From the NCBI GenBank assembly GCA_025093985.1, contig JACAAK010000006.1, positions 620,001-684,000 of the forward strand: DNA of 64,000 nt, in the 5' to 3' direction. The position numbers and the translations under genes are program-made. Within the stretch, counting starts at the first letter, position 1. Each line of letters opens with the position of its first letter. Source of the DNA: Calvatia gigantea. Taxonomy: Eukaryota > Basidiomycota > Agaricomycetes > Agaricales > Lycoperdaceae. The notes under the pieces were generated by a model, which made no database searches, had not been told where the DNA came from, and saw only the letters and a program-made list of their open reading frames with translations. This document shows, piece by piece, positions 33,229 to 44,330 of this stretch.

Positions 33229-35316
33229 TTACTTAGCCAAAACAACAGACATGTTATCAGGGTACCCATCTTTGTCCATATCCCTGTGTCCATTGTAAAG
33301 TTCAGTAAGATGAATGAGATTCTCTAACCTTTCTCGTTCCTCTTTATTTTCCTTTTTCTTCTCCTCCAGAATGGTGCAGCATTCCATAGGCCTATGTTGA
33401 GGGTTAAGTTTTCCACAGTGTTTGCAAATGTACTTGGGGCACATGTAAGTATAGTGTCCCGCTGCCGCCTTCTTGCAACCTTTGCATTTCTGGTAAATGC
33501 AATCCAAAGTGTAATGCCTGATATAGGCCCTCTTCAATATCTTGCACCTCCTGCAGATGTGTTTTCCCAGCTGATTGTTGTTGTAGGGAGGAGACTGTTG
33601 GGGAGTTGTGGTTTTGGGAGTATTTTGAGGGTATGGGTTAGGTAAGTGTTGGGCTCAAGATGCTGTTGCAGCAAAGGATTCTGGGTCAGAAGTTCAAGTT
33701 GACAAAGAACTTGTTGATGGTTTTCCTTGAGCAGGCGAGACTGATCAATTGGATGAGGAATAGGAAGGGGGAGTGGCAATGCTGGCATGGGAGAGTGGGA
33801 CTGAAGGAATCATGGATGATAGGATGTAGGAAGGTCCTTAGGAAGCCATTCCACTAGGTCAGCTAGTTTGGTTGTTGAAATCGAGGAGAGCCTGTGGAAG
33901 TCCACTAGAGGCTGCTGAGTTGATAAATAGTTGGGTGAGAGCGGTTGCATCAGAATAACTCCTACAAAGATTGTTGATCCCAATAAAAGAGTTCCGGATA
34001 GCGCACCAGTGTGTTTGCTCAGTGTCATTAGATAAATACTTTCGTCCAATCTGATTGAAATCAGAGGATGAACTTGCCAATCGGCTGATGGCTTCCATAG
34101 TAAGCTGATAAGGTCCAGTCCAATGTGACTTTGATCTAAATTCACCATTGGGAAGGGTGAAAGAGGAGGCATTGGAGGTGATGACCCATGGTTGGACACA
34201 GTCAATGAGGGACTCAGCAAGGAGCTTCTTATGGGTGTTTCTAAGCAAGGTCTTTTTGGTAGGACTGGGTGGGATGGAATTGGCAAGGACATTCTTGACC
34301 TCTTCAGCAGATAGTCCATGGGTGTAAAACTGTATCCAGGAGAGTTTCTTGTAAATGTCTTGTGCCCTCTTGACGTTTCTGAGTAGTTGGTCCACAGTGG
34401 CAGAGGTGGGGGTGAATCCATGGTGTAGGGCATGTGATTTATCCTAATCCAGGTCCTGAATTTGGGAAGCATGCCCCAAGGTGGGCTTATGGATTGGGGT
34501 CAGCTCAGGAGGAATGGATCCAAGTGGAGGGACTGGATGTCCAGGGGTGGTAAATGCACAGAGGGGGGAGAAACGAATTGGGTATGAGAAATTGAAGGCT
34601 GGAGGAGGATTTCCTCCAGTTGTTGGTTGAGGAGTTGGAGGTCATACTCCTCTAGAGGACTTTGGTTTGTCGGGAATGGTGATTTCAGAGTTGGTAAGGT
34701 CTGGCCTGACATTGGACAAGGTGACTGTGGGTAGGACTCCTGTAATAGAGTATGACTGGCCTTGTTCCAGTCCATGGAGTCCAAGAGCTCCTGGCCCAGG
34801 GGTTAGTCCTCCCAGTTTTTTACTGGGGAGTTGTGGTGGGGACTCCACTCGTTGTCCATATAAGGTTGGACTGCTGGGGGCAACTCCAGAGTCAGGGAGT
34901 CCATTGGAGGGGGACTCCACTCCTTTGGGAATGGGCCCCATTCCTCCAGGATATCCTGGGCCCACATAGGGCTGTTGCGAAAAGATGGGCTCATGCCTGT
35001 TAAATCGAGGGGAAGATAGGGAAATCTAGGAAGGGGGGATTCGGGTGTATTCTCCTCATCTGTGGAACACCTCCAAGTGGTTATTGGGGTGTTTGTTGGC
35101 TATTAATTGGAGTTCGGAGAGAGTGAAGACTCCAGGAGGGACAAAGATGGAAGGGAGGTCGAGTTAATGCCTTGGGACATCATTAATGGGATCATGAATT
35201 GAGCTGGTTTGAGAAGGGTTTAGAACGGGTAGTTCAGGGGAAGGGGATCATCTGGTAAGAATGGTTGGCTTTCCTTTGGCAATTTTGTGGGCTTTAGCCT
35301 TAGTATGTCTGGGCAT
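33229..35316 (-). pseudogene. Gypsy-3 ORF3 with Cys/His module
   Basis: From ATG 35316 (MPRHTKAKAHKIAKG) one frame can be followed to TAA at 33229, about 695 codons. It is broken mainly by TGA, plus a few TAA/TAG such as the TAG before DKSHALHHGFTP. The best open part is 34395-33859 (DQLLRNVKRAQDIYKKLSW ... WVITSNASSFTLPNGEF), likely helical. The C-terminus (33537-33229) has CKGCKKAAAGHYTYMC, KYICKHC, PQHRPMECC and a charged tail. The spacing aligns with gypsy-1 ORF3 through HYTYMCPKYICKHC against HFKTQYRKYYCIHC. It follows pol by about 170 nt. Function is unknown; nucleic-acid binding is an inference. Confidence 0.72.
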
Positions 35317-35486
35317 TTGAATTTTAGTATACCAATATGGTGGAAATTGAAAGGGTCTGGTTTTACAGATTGGTAAGTTGAAACAGTTTTGTTTAGGCAA
35401 AAGTGGGGGTTATCTGGGATTTTAGATGTGGGTATTTTGGAGAGGAGGCTAGAATCCTATGGTTGGAATGACCAGAGAAATGAAGA

Positions 35487-38400
35487 TTATCATTGGAATA
35501 GTTTGACTTTTATATGTCCTGGGGTTTTGAATTCCCATTTTTTGTCAAAGGGTTTTAATCAATGTTGCTTTCTGTACTTGTTTAGAATAGTCAAGGCATG
35601 GGGAGCTAGTTCTTCCTCTGTCTCCCAAGAATTCTCTTCATGATTAAAGTTTTTCCACTTGACATATGTAGTATAGAGTCTACCAGTCAAGTTGAGGGGT
35701 TTATATACTACAGCAGTATGCTACTGTATTGTACTGTATTGATATGTTACTTGTCTATATATGGTATATAAAAGTGGTATGACTTCAAAGTGGTACGACT
35801 TTGAATTATGACATAAGCTGTGCTATTTATATGTATTAAGTTCTAGGTATGTATAGTCTAGGTATGTTCTAGCCTTAGAGCATTCTAGAACTTGTATTAT
35901 CTAAGTAAATACATGAGTTCATAACAGAATTACCTCCTTTGTAAGTCTATGATCCACCACAGATAGAATAGCATCAAATCCACGTGATTTTGGCAGATCC
36001 GTTAATAAATCCATTGATAATTGTGAGAATGGTCTTGTGGATTTAGCAGGTTTGATAGGTTGTAGTGGGGGGTGTGTCGGATGTCTGTTAATTTTGAATT
36101 GTTGACATTGTGCACATCCTTTCACATAGTTTTTGATGAAGGTAGCAAGGCCTGGCCAATAAACTTCTTGTTTGGCTTGGCAGTATGTTTCTTGTTCATC
36201 TGGGTGTCCGGCAGATACATGATCATGGTATCATTGTATGATTTTCCGTTTGAGCAGAAGATCATTTGGAATAACCACTTTCCCATTGAACATTAATAGG
36301 TGTCTAGTTGCAGTCGGGAATAGGTTATATTTAGAATCAATGGTTTTGGGTTCCTTCGATTGCAATTGTTTGAAAGCTTCGATTGATTTATTGTTATATT
36401 GAGTGGAAGAAATGATCTCCTCCTGGAGAGAGGGGTCAATTAGGTTGATGAATAGTTCATCAGGAAGAACTATTATTTGGTTGAGGAAAAGATCTTCTGT
36501 TAGGACTGTCACATTTTCATTATTGTCATTGTATATTTTGTGATCTGGTCTTCTTGATAATGTGTCAGCAGCTGGGATTTTAGTTCCAGCGACATGTTCA
36601 ATTTTAAAGTTAAATTGTGATAGAAATTGAAGCCAATGTGCTTGTCTTCTGGAAATATTCTGAGGTTTCCTCCAGAATGTTAGGTTTTGATGGTCCATCT
36701 GAATGAGTGTTTCATGCAGAGATCCTTCCAAGTAGTGTCTCCATTCTTCGAGTGCTCAAATTATCACTAGTAGTTCACAGTCATGAACTTCATAATTCCT
36801 TTCTGTGGGTGAGAAGGATTTTGAGAGGTAAGTGATAGGATGGCTATTGCTGTTTGTATCCTTTTGCATAAGAATAGCTCCAGATGCATATTTTGAGGCA
36901 TCGGGTTTGATGCTGAAGGGTTTTGTCTGATCCAGCATTTGTAATACTGGTCATTTGGTGAATTCCAGTTTTAGTTTCATGAAGGTGTCTTGTGTGGTGG
37001 GATTCCATTCGAATTTCTTTATTTTGGATAACAGGGTGTTAAGTGGTCGAGAGATGTTGGAATAATAATGAACAAATTTCCAATAGAAATTGCAAAATCC
37101 CATGAATTTGTGAATATTTCAAGTCATTTTAGGAACTAGCCATTTGTTAATTCCTTTGAGTTTGGTATCATCCATTTCGATATGATTAGGGGTGATGATC
37201 ATTCTGAGGTATTCGAGTTGAATTTTATCGAATTTGCATTTTTCTAGTTTCAGGAAGAGGTTATTGTCTTCCAGAATCTGTAAGGCTTCCAGGGTTAATG
37301 CATTTAGTTCTTCCTGGGTTTCAGCGAAGAGTAGGATATTGTCTATATAGATAATAATTTTTCCTTTACAAAGCATTTTCTCGAATATGGTATCCATTAT
37401 CTTTTGAAATGTGGTGGGGGAATTGCACATTCCAAAGAACATTACATTTGGTTTGTAAAGTCCTAGTGGTGTTTTGAGGGCTGCTTTCCATTGGTCTCCT
37501 TTGCGAATGTGGATGTTGTTGTATCCCAATTGGACGTCCATTTTGGTGAATATTTTTGCACCTTTGAGTTTGTCCATGATTGTAGTGATCATAGGAATAG
37601 GGTAGGCGTTTTTTACTGTATGCAAATTGAGGTATCAGTAGTCTTGGCATGGTTGTAGCTTGCCATCTTTCTTTCCAACAAAGAAGAAGGATGAGGCTAT
37701 GGGTGATTCAGATTCTTGAATATGTCCTTTCTTCAGATTGTCGTTGAGAAAGGTTTGTAATTCTTCGTTTTCCTTGGGGGATAATGGATAGGTTTTCCCC
37801 AATTGTGGTTCAAATGAGGGTTTTAGATCAATTTTATGATTATATGGTCAATCTGGTGGAAATTGTTCTGCCTTCTTCAGGTCAAACAAATGTTTGAATC
37901 AATGAAACTTCTTTGGAAGTCTATCGGTGTTGACCAGGGCATATTTACTGCTTAATTGTGCAGAAGTGGCGATTTTTGCATTGATTTCAAGTTCGAGGGG
38001 AGTCAGGTTAAATCCTAGTTCATCTTCAATAGAGAAGTTGTCCATGTCAATATTCTCTAGATATAGTTGCAGTTCTTCGACTGATAAATCATCATTTTCT
38101 TCCATTATGGTTGCTTCGAAAAGCTTCAGGGCGATCTGGTCCACATTTTGTTGATCTTCCTGATCCATTTATGCTATAGTGTCAAGGACTACCTCATTGA
38201 TAGTCATTGGTCTGTTTGCTGATTTCGCAATAAGAGGTAATATTTGGTCTTGATTTCTCCATTTGAAGGTTTTCTTTGACCAGTTTATGTCTAGGTTGTG
38301 CGTTTCCAACCATGGGTATCCTAGAATAAGGTTTTTTGATCCTAAGCCAGTGACATAGGCTTTGATCTCGCATTCTTTTCCATCAATGACAGTGTTTAAT

Positions 38401-38570
38401 TTGATGAATTCATTGATTGATCCGTGTTGGTTGGGTGACCCATCAACATTAGAAACTTTGATCAGTTGATCAATCATGTTTCATTTAAATTGGTGTGTTT
38501 GTACAAATTTTTCGGAGATGAAGTTTCCTTGAGCTCCTGAATTGATTAATGTAGTGAGGGAAATGATTTT
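35487..38570 (-). pseudogene. Gypsy-3 pol, with integrase largely replaced
   Basis: Protease (near 38531-38550) reads LINSGA where an active enzyme has DSGA. RT (37625-37119) has [19 protein letters not shown], but YIDN (37337-37352) in place of YIDD. RNase H follows (36938-36231: DASKYASGAILMQ ... EWRHYLEG ... ADTLSRRPDHK). Integrase keeps its zinc region and MDLLTDLPKSRGFDAILSVVDH (36125-35919), then stops at a reversed gypsy-1 LTR fragment. A chromodomain (TYVKWKNFNHEENSWETEEE, 35674-35600) resumes beyond it and ends near 35487. Most in-frame stops are TGA, for example [20 protein letters not shown] where gypsy-1 has AGA. Confidence 0.85.
35673..35926 (-). repeat. Truncated gypsy-1-type LTR inside gypsy-3 integrase
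   Basis: The first ~254 bp of a gypsy-1 LTR lie here in reverse (AGTTCATAACA at the right end). They stand exactly where integrase residues after VVDHRLTKEVIL should be. The other LTR half and several hundred bp of integrase are missing. I find no target duplication, so deletion accompanied or followed insertion. Confidence 0.85.
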
Positions 38571-40632
38571 TGGGAAGTGTTTTTGCTTTAGTTGAATTGG
38601 AAGGTAAATTGAAGCTTTATTTTCTGAGGTGGGAAGTCGAATTTGATTTATGGCAGTGTGGGCTCCTGAAGCTGGATTGGGTTCTTCAGGAGGATTAATT
38701 AAAAATCCAACAGGGGTTTTATGGCCTGTTCAGTGATATAGGAGTTCCTGAATAAAGCCTGTTCTTCATGAGGTAGCTCTTCTATTATCACTTGGATTTC
38801 TAAAGCGGAAATCTTCTTTGGGGGAAATGATGGTTTGGTTGGAGGCCATGATTGCTGAATGGGCCTAGGTGGGAAGTTTCATGGGGGTGGTTGAGAAGGT
38901 CTGCGATTGAACTGCCATTGTGGCTGGTTCATGAATTTCTTTTTGGATTGGTAACTTTTTGAAAGGTTTTTGTCCAGATTGGGACAATCCTTGATGAAGT
39001 GTTTGTCTGATCCACATCCGATGCACAGTTGGTTTCTGTATCAGTTGTATTGCGTCAGTGTGAAAATAGCATTTAGTTGAATTTGTGATTCTGGATTGGG
39101 TTCGGGATCCTCAGTGTAATATTCTTGAGAATCGGGAGAGTCTTCTTCTGAAGAATCATCACTGTCATGGTCGAGATTATTGATGTCTATTGCCCAAGGG
39201 TCTCGGGTTGATTGCCTTTGGGGTGGTAGGGGTTTTGCGTAATTCCATCCATTTCTTCATTGAGGAATAAACCTATTTCTTTCCTTCTTGCTTTTGCAAG
39301 TTTTCAGTTAAGCCCCTTTTTATATTGATTGATAAGTTCTTTATCATGTATAATGCCTGCTTCAGTAGCTAGGCATTGGAATTGCATGTTGAATTCTGCT
39401 GCTTTTCTTGGTCCTTGTCATAATTCTTTCCATTGATCAAGGGCATTCATTTCTTCATCTGCAGGTATGAAGTATTCTCTGATTCTTTCTTCGAAGTTTC
39501 TCCATGTATCATCTCTCCAGCCATTCACAGCTGGAGTTCCATCTTCTTCGTGGGTTCTTTCGAACCAATATTGGGCTGCAAAATATCCTGATGCTCTACC
39601 CGGTGGTATCATGGAGAGTACCAATCAAATTTGAACATTTTCATCAGGGTATGTGCTTGGATTTAATCCAATGTAGTTCTTTACTGAAACCCACCAGATG
39701 TTAAAGTCTTTTGGGTCTCCTCTAAATAGTTCAGGAAGTCAACCAATTTGGCCATTGGTAATTCAGGTTGGCTGCAATCATGGGAATTGGTGCATATTGA
39801 TGTCTAGGCACAGCGGGGGCTGCAGGAGCCAGTGTGGGTTGTACTCCTGCCATAGGTAATGGGAGTAGAGGTGGTAAGGGTTGTGGGGATCTTTGTAGAA
39901 GGGTATTAAAGATTTCTCTGGGTAGAGAGTAGATGAGGGTATCTAGTGAATAGATTACTGGTTCTTCGTCTTTGTTGGAATAATTTGAGCTTGGTCCAGG
40001 GATAGTATCAAAGGTATTTCCATTGTGTGGGAGTAATTGATCAGCCAGATTGAATAATACTTGAGTTTCTGGATTGAAAAAGGTTCTTGGAGGAATTTGT
40101 GGTCCTGGATTTCTGATGATATGCCCTTCTCTCAGAGTAAGGATAAATGGGGGTGAGGGGAATTGAGTGGGTGGTGTGCTAGGAGAATCGGGTGGTGTAT
40201 CATCAAGTTTCGGTTTGGGCAAGAAACCATACTGATTTGGCTGTGGTGTCTTGGGTGGTGTCTGATTTGACCCAAGTTCTTTGAGATGAGATGGTTCAGA
40301 AAGGGGAGAAGGAGTAGGGATTTCTTCGAGATTGGATAGACTGGATTCTGTGAGGGCTGGTGGTAGGTGGGGTGTGACTGCTTCTTGGAAAGTTACTTGT
40401 CTTGCTTGAAATCGAGTAACTGGGGGTGTATATGTCCTTGCAGGATGTATTCTCTGTGGTTCTTGGTGTGGGGGCTGGTCTCTTGACCTTGCTGGTGTTT
40501 GTAGTGGAGCTGGGGTGTCTCCAGTTGTTGGTGTATAATATCTTCACTGTCTTTCGGGTAGTGGTGGCTCCTTCCCTTTTCCCTTGTCTCAGGGAGGTGT
40601 CTTGAATCACTTGTCCTTGGTGAATCATGCAT
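38571..40632 (-). pseudogene. Gypsy-3 gag
   Basis: The frame probably starts at ATG 40632 (MHDSPRTSD). A Pro-rich stretch (40222-39731) lies one frame over. The gag core is in the first frame: LPELFRGDPKDFNIWWVSVKNYIG, then LSMIPPGRASGYFAAQYWFE and WRNFEERIREYFIPADEEMNA (39720-39418). A zinc knuckle, CIGCGSDKHFIKDCPN, is encoded near 38975-39030. Several TGAs sit at plausible Arg positions (IG-stop-LPEL, VQI-stop-LVLS), and at least one frameshift is needed near 39770. The protein would bind RNA and form particles; this copy cannot. Confidence 0.78.
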
Positions 40633-40993
40633 GTCTGTAGTACACGACTCTCCTTTATATTAGGGTGCTAATAACTTGTTGATTGCAACAATATGCAATA
40701 CCAAGATATAGCTATCATCCGTTGATTGCAGCAATCTGCAATACTGTCCGATATCTGTAAAGTATAATGAAAACCACAATAGGTTTGAGTTGAGCCCACA
40801 ATAGGGCTATGAGCAACCGTGTCCCAATAGGCAGTGCCACAATAGGCTAGTCCCAATAGACTAATAAGTTGAAGCCCCAATAGGCTTATGAGAACAACCT
40901 AGCCCACAATCAGGCACAAATGTTCTAGGTAACCATAGAGGTATCTCTAGTTACATGGCAGTAACTAGTACTGTAGATTGGAGTTTGAACTAA
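40633..40993 (-). other. Gypsy-3 untranslated leader with repeated short motifs
   Basis: The leader between gag and the 5' LTR holds about six copies of a C(C/A)CAATAGGC-like motif between 40770 and 40895. It also has two copies of TTGATTGCAnCAATnTGCAATA (near 40679 and 40721), each able to fold because ATTGCA is followed by TGCAAT. Such repeats in a retrotransposon leader could be packaging or dimerisation signals; this is a guess. Confidence 0.55.
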
Positions 40994-41507
40994 TGTTATA
41001 TGCACACTTACCTTGTAGGTTGTCTTCCCCAAAGGGCGTCTATACAGACTTACTCCCAATAGAGTTAATGTGGGGATCTATATATAGAGGGAATCCACTC
41101 AGGGACTTGTCTTTATATATAGTCAGTCAAGAAGTAAGGCAAGTCACTTGTTAGACAAGGCCTTAGTTCAGGCAAGAGGATTGTGGAGGATAAGAGGCTG
41201 GTAGCCAGTTCAAACTGTCTACTACAAGGAGTATCTAACTAGCTACTTATACTAGATAAGTCAGAAGAAAGATAATTGACAAAGGATATGTGGATGTGTT
41301 GAACATCCACCATATAGGAAGAGATAGGACAGAAAAGGAAATCATGAACACCATATCGGGTAGGGGTAGGAATAGTGGTGAATCTAGAGACAAGAAAGGG
41401 AGAGAAGAGAAGCAAACTATAGTACATACATGGATATTAAATAAAGAAGTGGACAAGAAAGGAAATAAGTCTGTAAAAGGATAATGCTAAAATAAGAAGT
41501 CATAACA
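40994..41507 (-). repeat. 5' LTR of gypsy-3 (514 bp)
   Basis: It has the same length and ends as 32686-33199. The target duplication GTCTC follows at 41508-41512. Confidence 0.92.
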
Positions 41508-42027
41508 GTCTCTCTGTGAATGTGTCCAGCAAGTGAGTCACTGTCCATGATTCTACCAAGTTCCTTCACTCATCAGTTTCTCTGTGAATGTGTTCAGCAA
41601 GTAAGTCACTGTCCATGTTTCTGTCAAGTTCCTTCACTCACCAGTCTCTCTGTGAATGTGTCTAGGAAGTGAGTTACTGTCCATGTTTCTGCTAAGTTCC
41701 TTCACTCACCAGTCTCTCTGTGAATGTGTTCAGTTTGTAAGTCACTGTCTATGTTTCTGCCAAGTTCCTTTACTCACCAGTCTTTCTGTGAATGTGTCCA
41801 GCAAGTGAGTCACTGTTTATGTTTCTGCCAAGTTCCTTCACTCATTAGTCTTTCTGTGAATGTATCCAGTTTGTGAGTCACTGTCCATGTTTCTGCCAAG
41901 TTCCTTTACTCACCAGTCTCTCTGTGAATGTGTCCAGGAAGTGAGTTACTGTCCATGCTTCTGCTAAGTTCCTTCACTCACCAGTTTCTCTGTGAATGTG
42001 TTCAGCAAGTGAGTCACTGTCCATGTT
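41508..42027. repeat. 68-bp minisatellite, main array
   Basis: Seven full units of exactly 68 bp, counted from 41506, and a partial eighth (41982-42027) are present. Unit consensus starts CAGTCTCTCTGTGAATGTGT and ends AAGTTCCTTCACTCAC. Units differ by a few substitutions each and no indels. Some variants alternate (CAGCAAGTGAG, CAGTTTGTAAG, AGGAAGTGAG), which suggests higher-order copying. Repeats are contiguous, with no unique spacers. Confidence 0.92.
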
Positions 42028-42122
42028 GTTGAATTGCCAAACCGCTCCGAGACATCCAGAGTGCCATACTGGCCATCAGAGTGCCTATTGTCATGCTAGT
42101 TAGACTTGCACAGTGGGCACCT

Positions 42123-42426
42123 TGTTACAACCTTAGTCTGAGTTAACCTCTGGTTGCAACTTTAGGCTAAGACTTGAGGGTGAGTAAGGGGAGAAGAACT
42201 AAGTGGTTAAGTGTACCAAATACAGGAGTGTGTATGTATGCTTAAATACAGTGAGCATCCAGTTGAATGGATGGAGGTACTACATGAAACATCCAATGAT
42301 AATGGTGCGGTAATACTATGAGTCAATACTTGGAGATCGCTGGGCTAGAATAGACGAAACAGGCACGATATAGAGGTGGAATGTAGACAAGTACAGATCA
42401 GACAGGAATAGTCAAAAGTTCACACA
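42123..42426 (-). repeat. LTR-D, reverse copy 1
   Basis: The plus strand starts TGTTACAACCTTAG and ends near AAGTTCACACA. It is the reverse complement of the 307-bp LTR at 51450-51756 that heads gypsy-2, with clear divergence from it. It is nearly identical to 42923-43220, only 490 bp away. The 95 bp before it (42028-42122) match nothing else I recognise. Confidence 0.8.
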
Positions 42427-42922
42427 ACTGTAAAAATATTACATGGGTTTAACAATCTCTTCTCCCTTTTATGAGGTCAAGAAAAATCTTATAGGTTTTG
42501 AATGTAACCTTCCACCTCTCATGAGTCGACAGTAAAATATCTACATGGAATTTATCCATCCTCCTCACATCGAGTTGAAAGGAAAAATATACAGGGTCTT
42601 TAGATCCTTCTGCCTCATTAGGAGTTAACAGAAAAACTTCACGGGTACTTAACCATTCCCCCCTCCTCTTCGGAGCTGATGGGAAAATACACTAAAAAGT
42701 GGGAATGCAATTCCTTGGGCCTGAAGCCTTAATCCATATCAGCCAAAATGCCTTTCACATGGAGGTTATGCATAAAGTCCCCTTCCATTCACAATTTCCA
42801 TTAATTTGGATAATTGTTTGAGTTTGTCAAAACAAGGCTTTATTTATCATAGTTTTCACTGACAATGGCCTTGGTTACACTGGCAAAAACTTGCCACTTT
42901 CTTGACCTCACAATATTTATAC
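42427..42922 (+). mobile_element. Family B fragment between two LTR-D copies
   Basis: The fragment begins inside the ~50-bp array (ACTGTAAAAATAT), continues through the last five or so units and the AAGTGGGAATGCAATTCCTTGGG segment, and ends near CTTGACCTCACAATATT. That corresponds to about 2990-3550 of copy 1. It lacks both family B ends. Its sequence shows private changes, so it is an old piece. Confidence 0.75.
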
Positions 42923-43220
42923 ACCTTAGTCTGAGTTAACCTCAGGTTGCAACTTTAGGCTAAGACTTGAGGGTGAGTAAGGGGAGAAGAACTAAGTGGT
43001 TAAGTGTACCAAATACAGGAGTGTGTATGTATGCTTAAATACAGTGAGCATCCAGTTGAATGGATGGAGGTACTACATGAAACATCCAATGATAATGGTG
43101 CGGTAATACTATGAGTCAATACTTGGAGATCGCTGGGCTAGAATAGACGAAACAGGCACGATATAGAGGTGGAATGTAGACAAGTACAGATCAGACAGGA
43201 ATAGTCAAAAGTTCACAACA
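42923..43220 (-). repeat. LTR-D, reverse copy 2
   Basis: From CCTTAGTCTGAG to GTTCACAACA it is almost base-for-base the same as 42123-42426 but lacks the first ~8 terminal bases. Together the two bracket the family B fragment like a very short LTR element, although the interior has no primer site of its own. Confidence 0.78.
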
Positions 43221-43603
43221 ATGCACTCTTTATGCTACTGGTAGATAGTGTTATCTCCCTGTTTCAGGAGTATGGTCATGTTACCTAGGACTTAGTATAT
43301 AAGTACCTCTATGTAGTATGAGTTATGTAGACCTCTACAGTGTAGACCTTTACAGTCAAGACCTCTATGGTCAAGACTTCTATGGTCAAGACACCTCTTT
43401 GTTCTTCAAACATCAGTCTCTACTTAAGTGTGCTTTGCTGCTACCTTGCCCTCCTCTATGGAGTTGATGGGCTGGTATAAGTCTCTCTGGATCTTATGAT
43501 TCCCTTGGACTGTCTCCAGGTGAATATGACTACCCTCCACCACTCACACATACACTAGCATAGTAGTGTGATTATATTGGGATGTTATCTTGTTCTCTCA
43601 ACA
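43221..43603 (+). repeat. LTR-C fragment
   Basis: It aligns with the last two thirds of LTR-C, from ACTCTTTATGCTACTGGTAG to the end TTCTCTCAACA, and shows that sequence uninterrupted. It includes a local expansion of (A/C)AGACCTCTA-like units (43330-43395). The first ~190 bp of the LTR are absent. Confidence 0.78.
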
Positions 43604-43661
43604 GCCCTCAAGTCTTAGCCTAAGTTGCAACCTGAGGTATACTCATACTAAGGTTGTAACA
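43604..43661 (+). repeat. LTR-D end fragment, forward
   Basis: CCCTCAAGTCTTAGCCTAAG ... GGTTGTAACA equals the last ~58 bp of LTR-D in forward orientation. It adjoins and probably truncates the F-box pseudogene that follows on the other strand. Confidence 0.72.
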
Positions 43662-44330
43662 AGTACATTGATCACCAGTAAGAGATCTTAATTTTGAAAA
43701 GATATGAGGATGAGAGAATGCTCTATTAGGAGGGTCATAAAATCTATCAAGATATAGTGACTTGAGGTGGAGCTGGGATGAAAGAAATTGTGACATATCA
43801 TTCCAAGTGATACCACAGCCAAGATCACAGCAACCATCTAATGCAAAGGTTTCAAGTTGGAATGGACAGATATCAGGAAGATATTGATAGATAGGCAACT
43901 AGTCCATGCCAATAAAAGTAAGGCTCTTAAGATTGACCATGAGTTTAAGGCCACATTTCAAAAGGTTATTATAGCCAGAGATATTTTCAGAGTAGCCAAA
44001 GTGATGCCAGCCATGGATGTGTTTTGCAAGTCTTGTGTTATACTTAGTTAAAGTTATGAGAAGTACAGTGGCTTGAAGACTGGCAATATGCCAGCCCATA
44101 CACACTACTCTACCCCTGCATGGACAAAAGATGTTGATGTTATAATATAAGACTTGCTGAGCTTTGGTGAGCAAAGATGTGGATACAAGACAGAGATTAT
44201 AAAGAGTATGAGGATCATTTTGTGCATATTGGATAATAATATCCACAAGCTCTTGAGGAAGCTGCTTCACTGGATTTACTCCTAAGAAAAGGAGCAAAGT
44301 TGATTTGAAGGGTTGAAGAGACTGTCCCAT
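43662..44330 (-). pseudogene. F-box-like gene, broken
   Basis: The first 143 residues hold an F-box-like N-terminus, LPQELVDIIIQYAQNDPHTL, then YNLCLVSTSLLTKAQQVLYY. The same block in the neighbour at 45009 reads LPQELFSLIIESARDDRRTL. F-box proteins recruit targets to SCF ubiquitin ligases. A TAG at 43899-43901 stops the frame. The same frame then continues with leucine-rich sequence (LETFALDGCCDLG ... LHLKSLYLDRFYDP) until LTR-D sequence begins near 43661. The TAG and the transposon scar make it a pseudogene, unless the stop is bypassed by an intron I did not detect. It diverges from the intact paralogue across 678 bp. Confidence 0.72.

Larger units (their letters stand above)
32686..41507 (-). 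mobile_element. Gypsy-3: Ty3/gypsy chromovirus with ORF3, badly damaged
   Basis: LTRs of 514 bp (32686-33199 and 40994-41507) and the duplication GTCTC bound 8.8 kb read on the minus strand. Gag, protease, RT, RNase H, part of integrase, a chromodomain and ORF3 follow in order. The protein sequences are closest to gypsy-1 (for example GCAQCQQFKINRH against GCNICQQYKINRH). A reversed piece of gypsy-1-type LTR replaces the integrase core and C-terminal part. Protease and RT active sites are mutated. The LTRs are nearly identical, differing for instance at ATGTGCAC against ATATGCAC, so the element is not old despite heavy coding damage. Confidence 0.92.

Noticed and set aside
34395..35316. Gypsy-3 ORF3 as a retroviral-type envelope gene because of its position after pol.
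   Set aside because: No signal peptide, transmembrane segment or cleavage site is visible, and the C-terminus is Cys/His-rich and charged.
41508..42027. Regular repeats suggesting a CRISPR array (also 2606-3312 and 51130-51315).
   Set aside because: Units are contiguous with no unique spacers and the DNA is eukaryotic. These are minisatellites or segment expansions.
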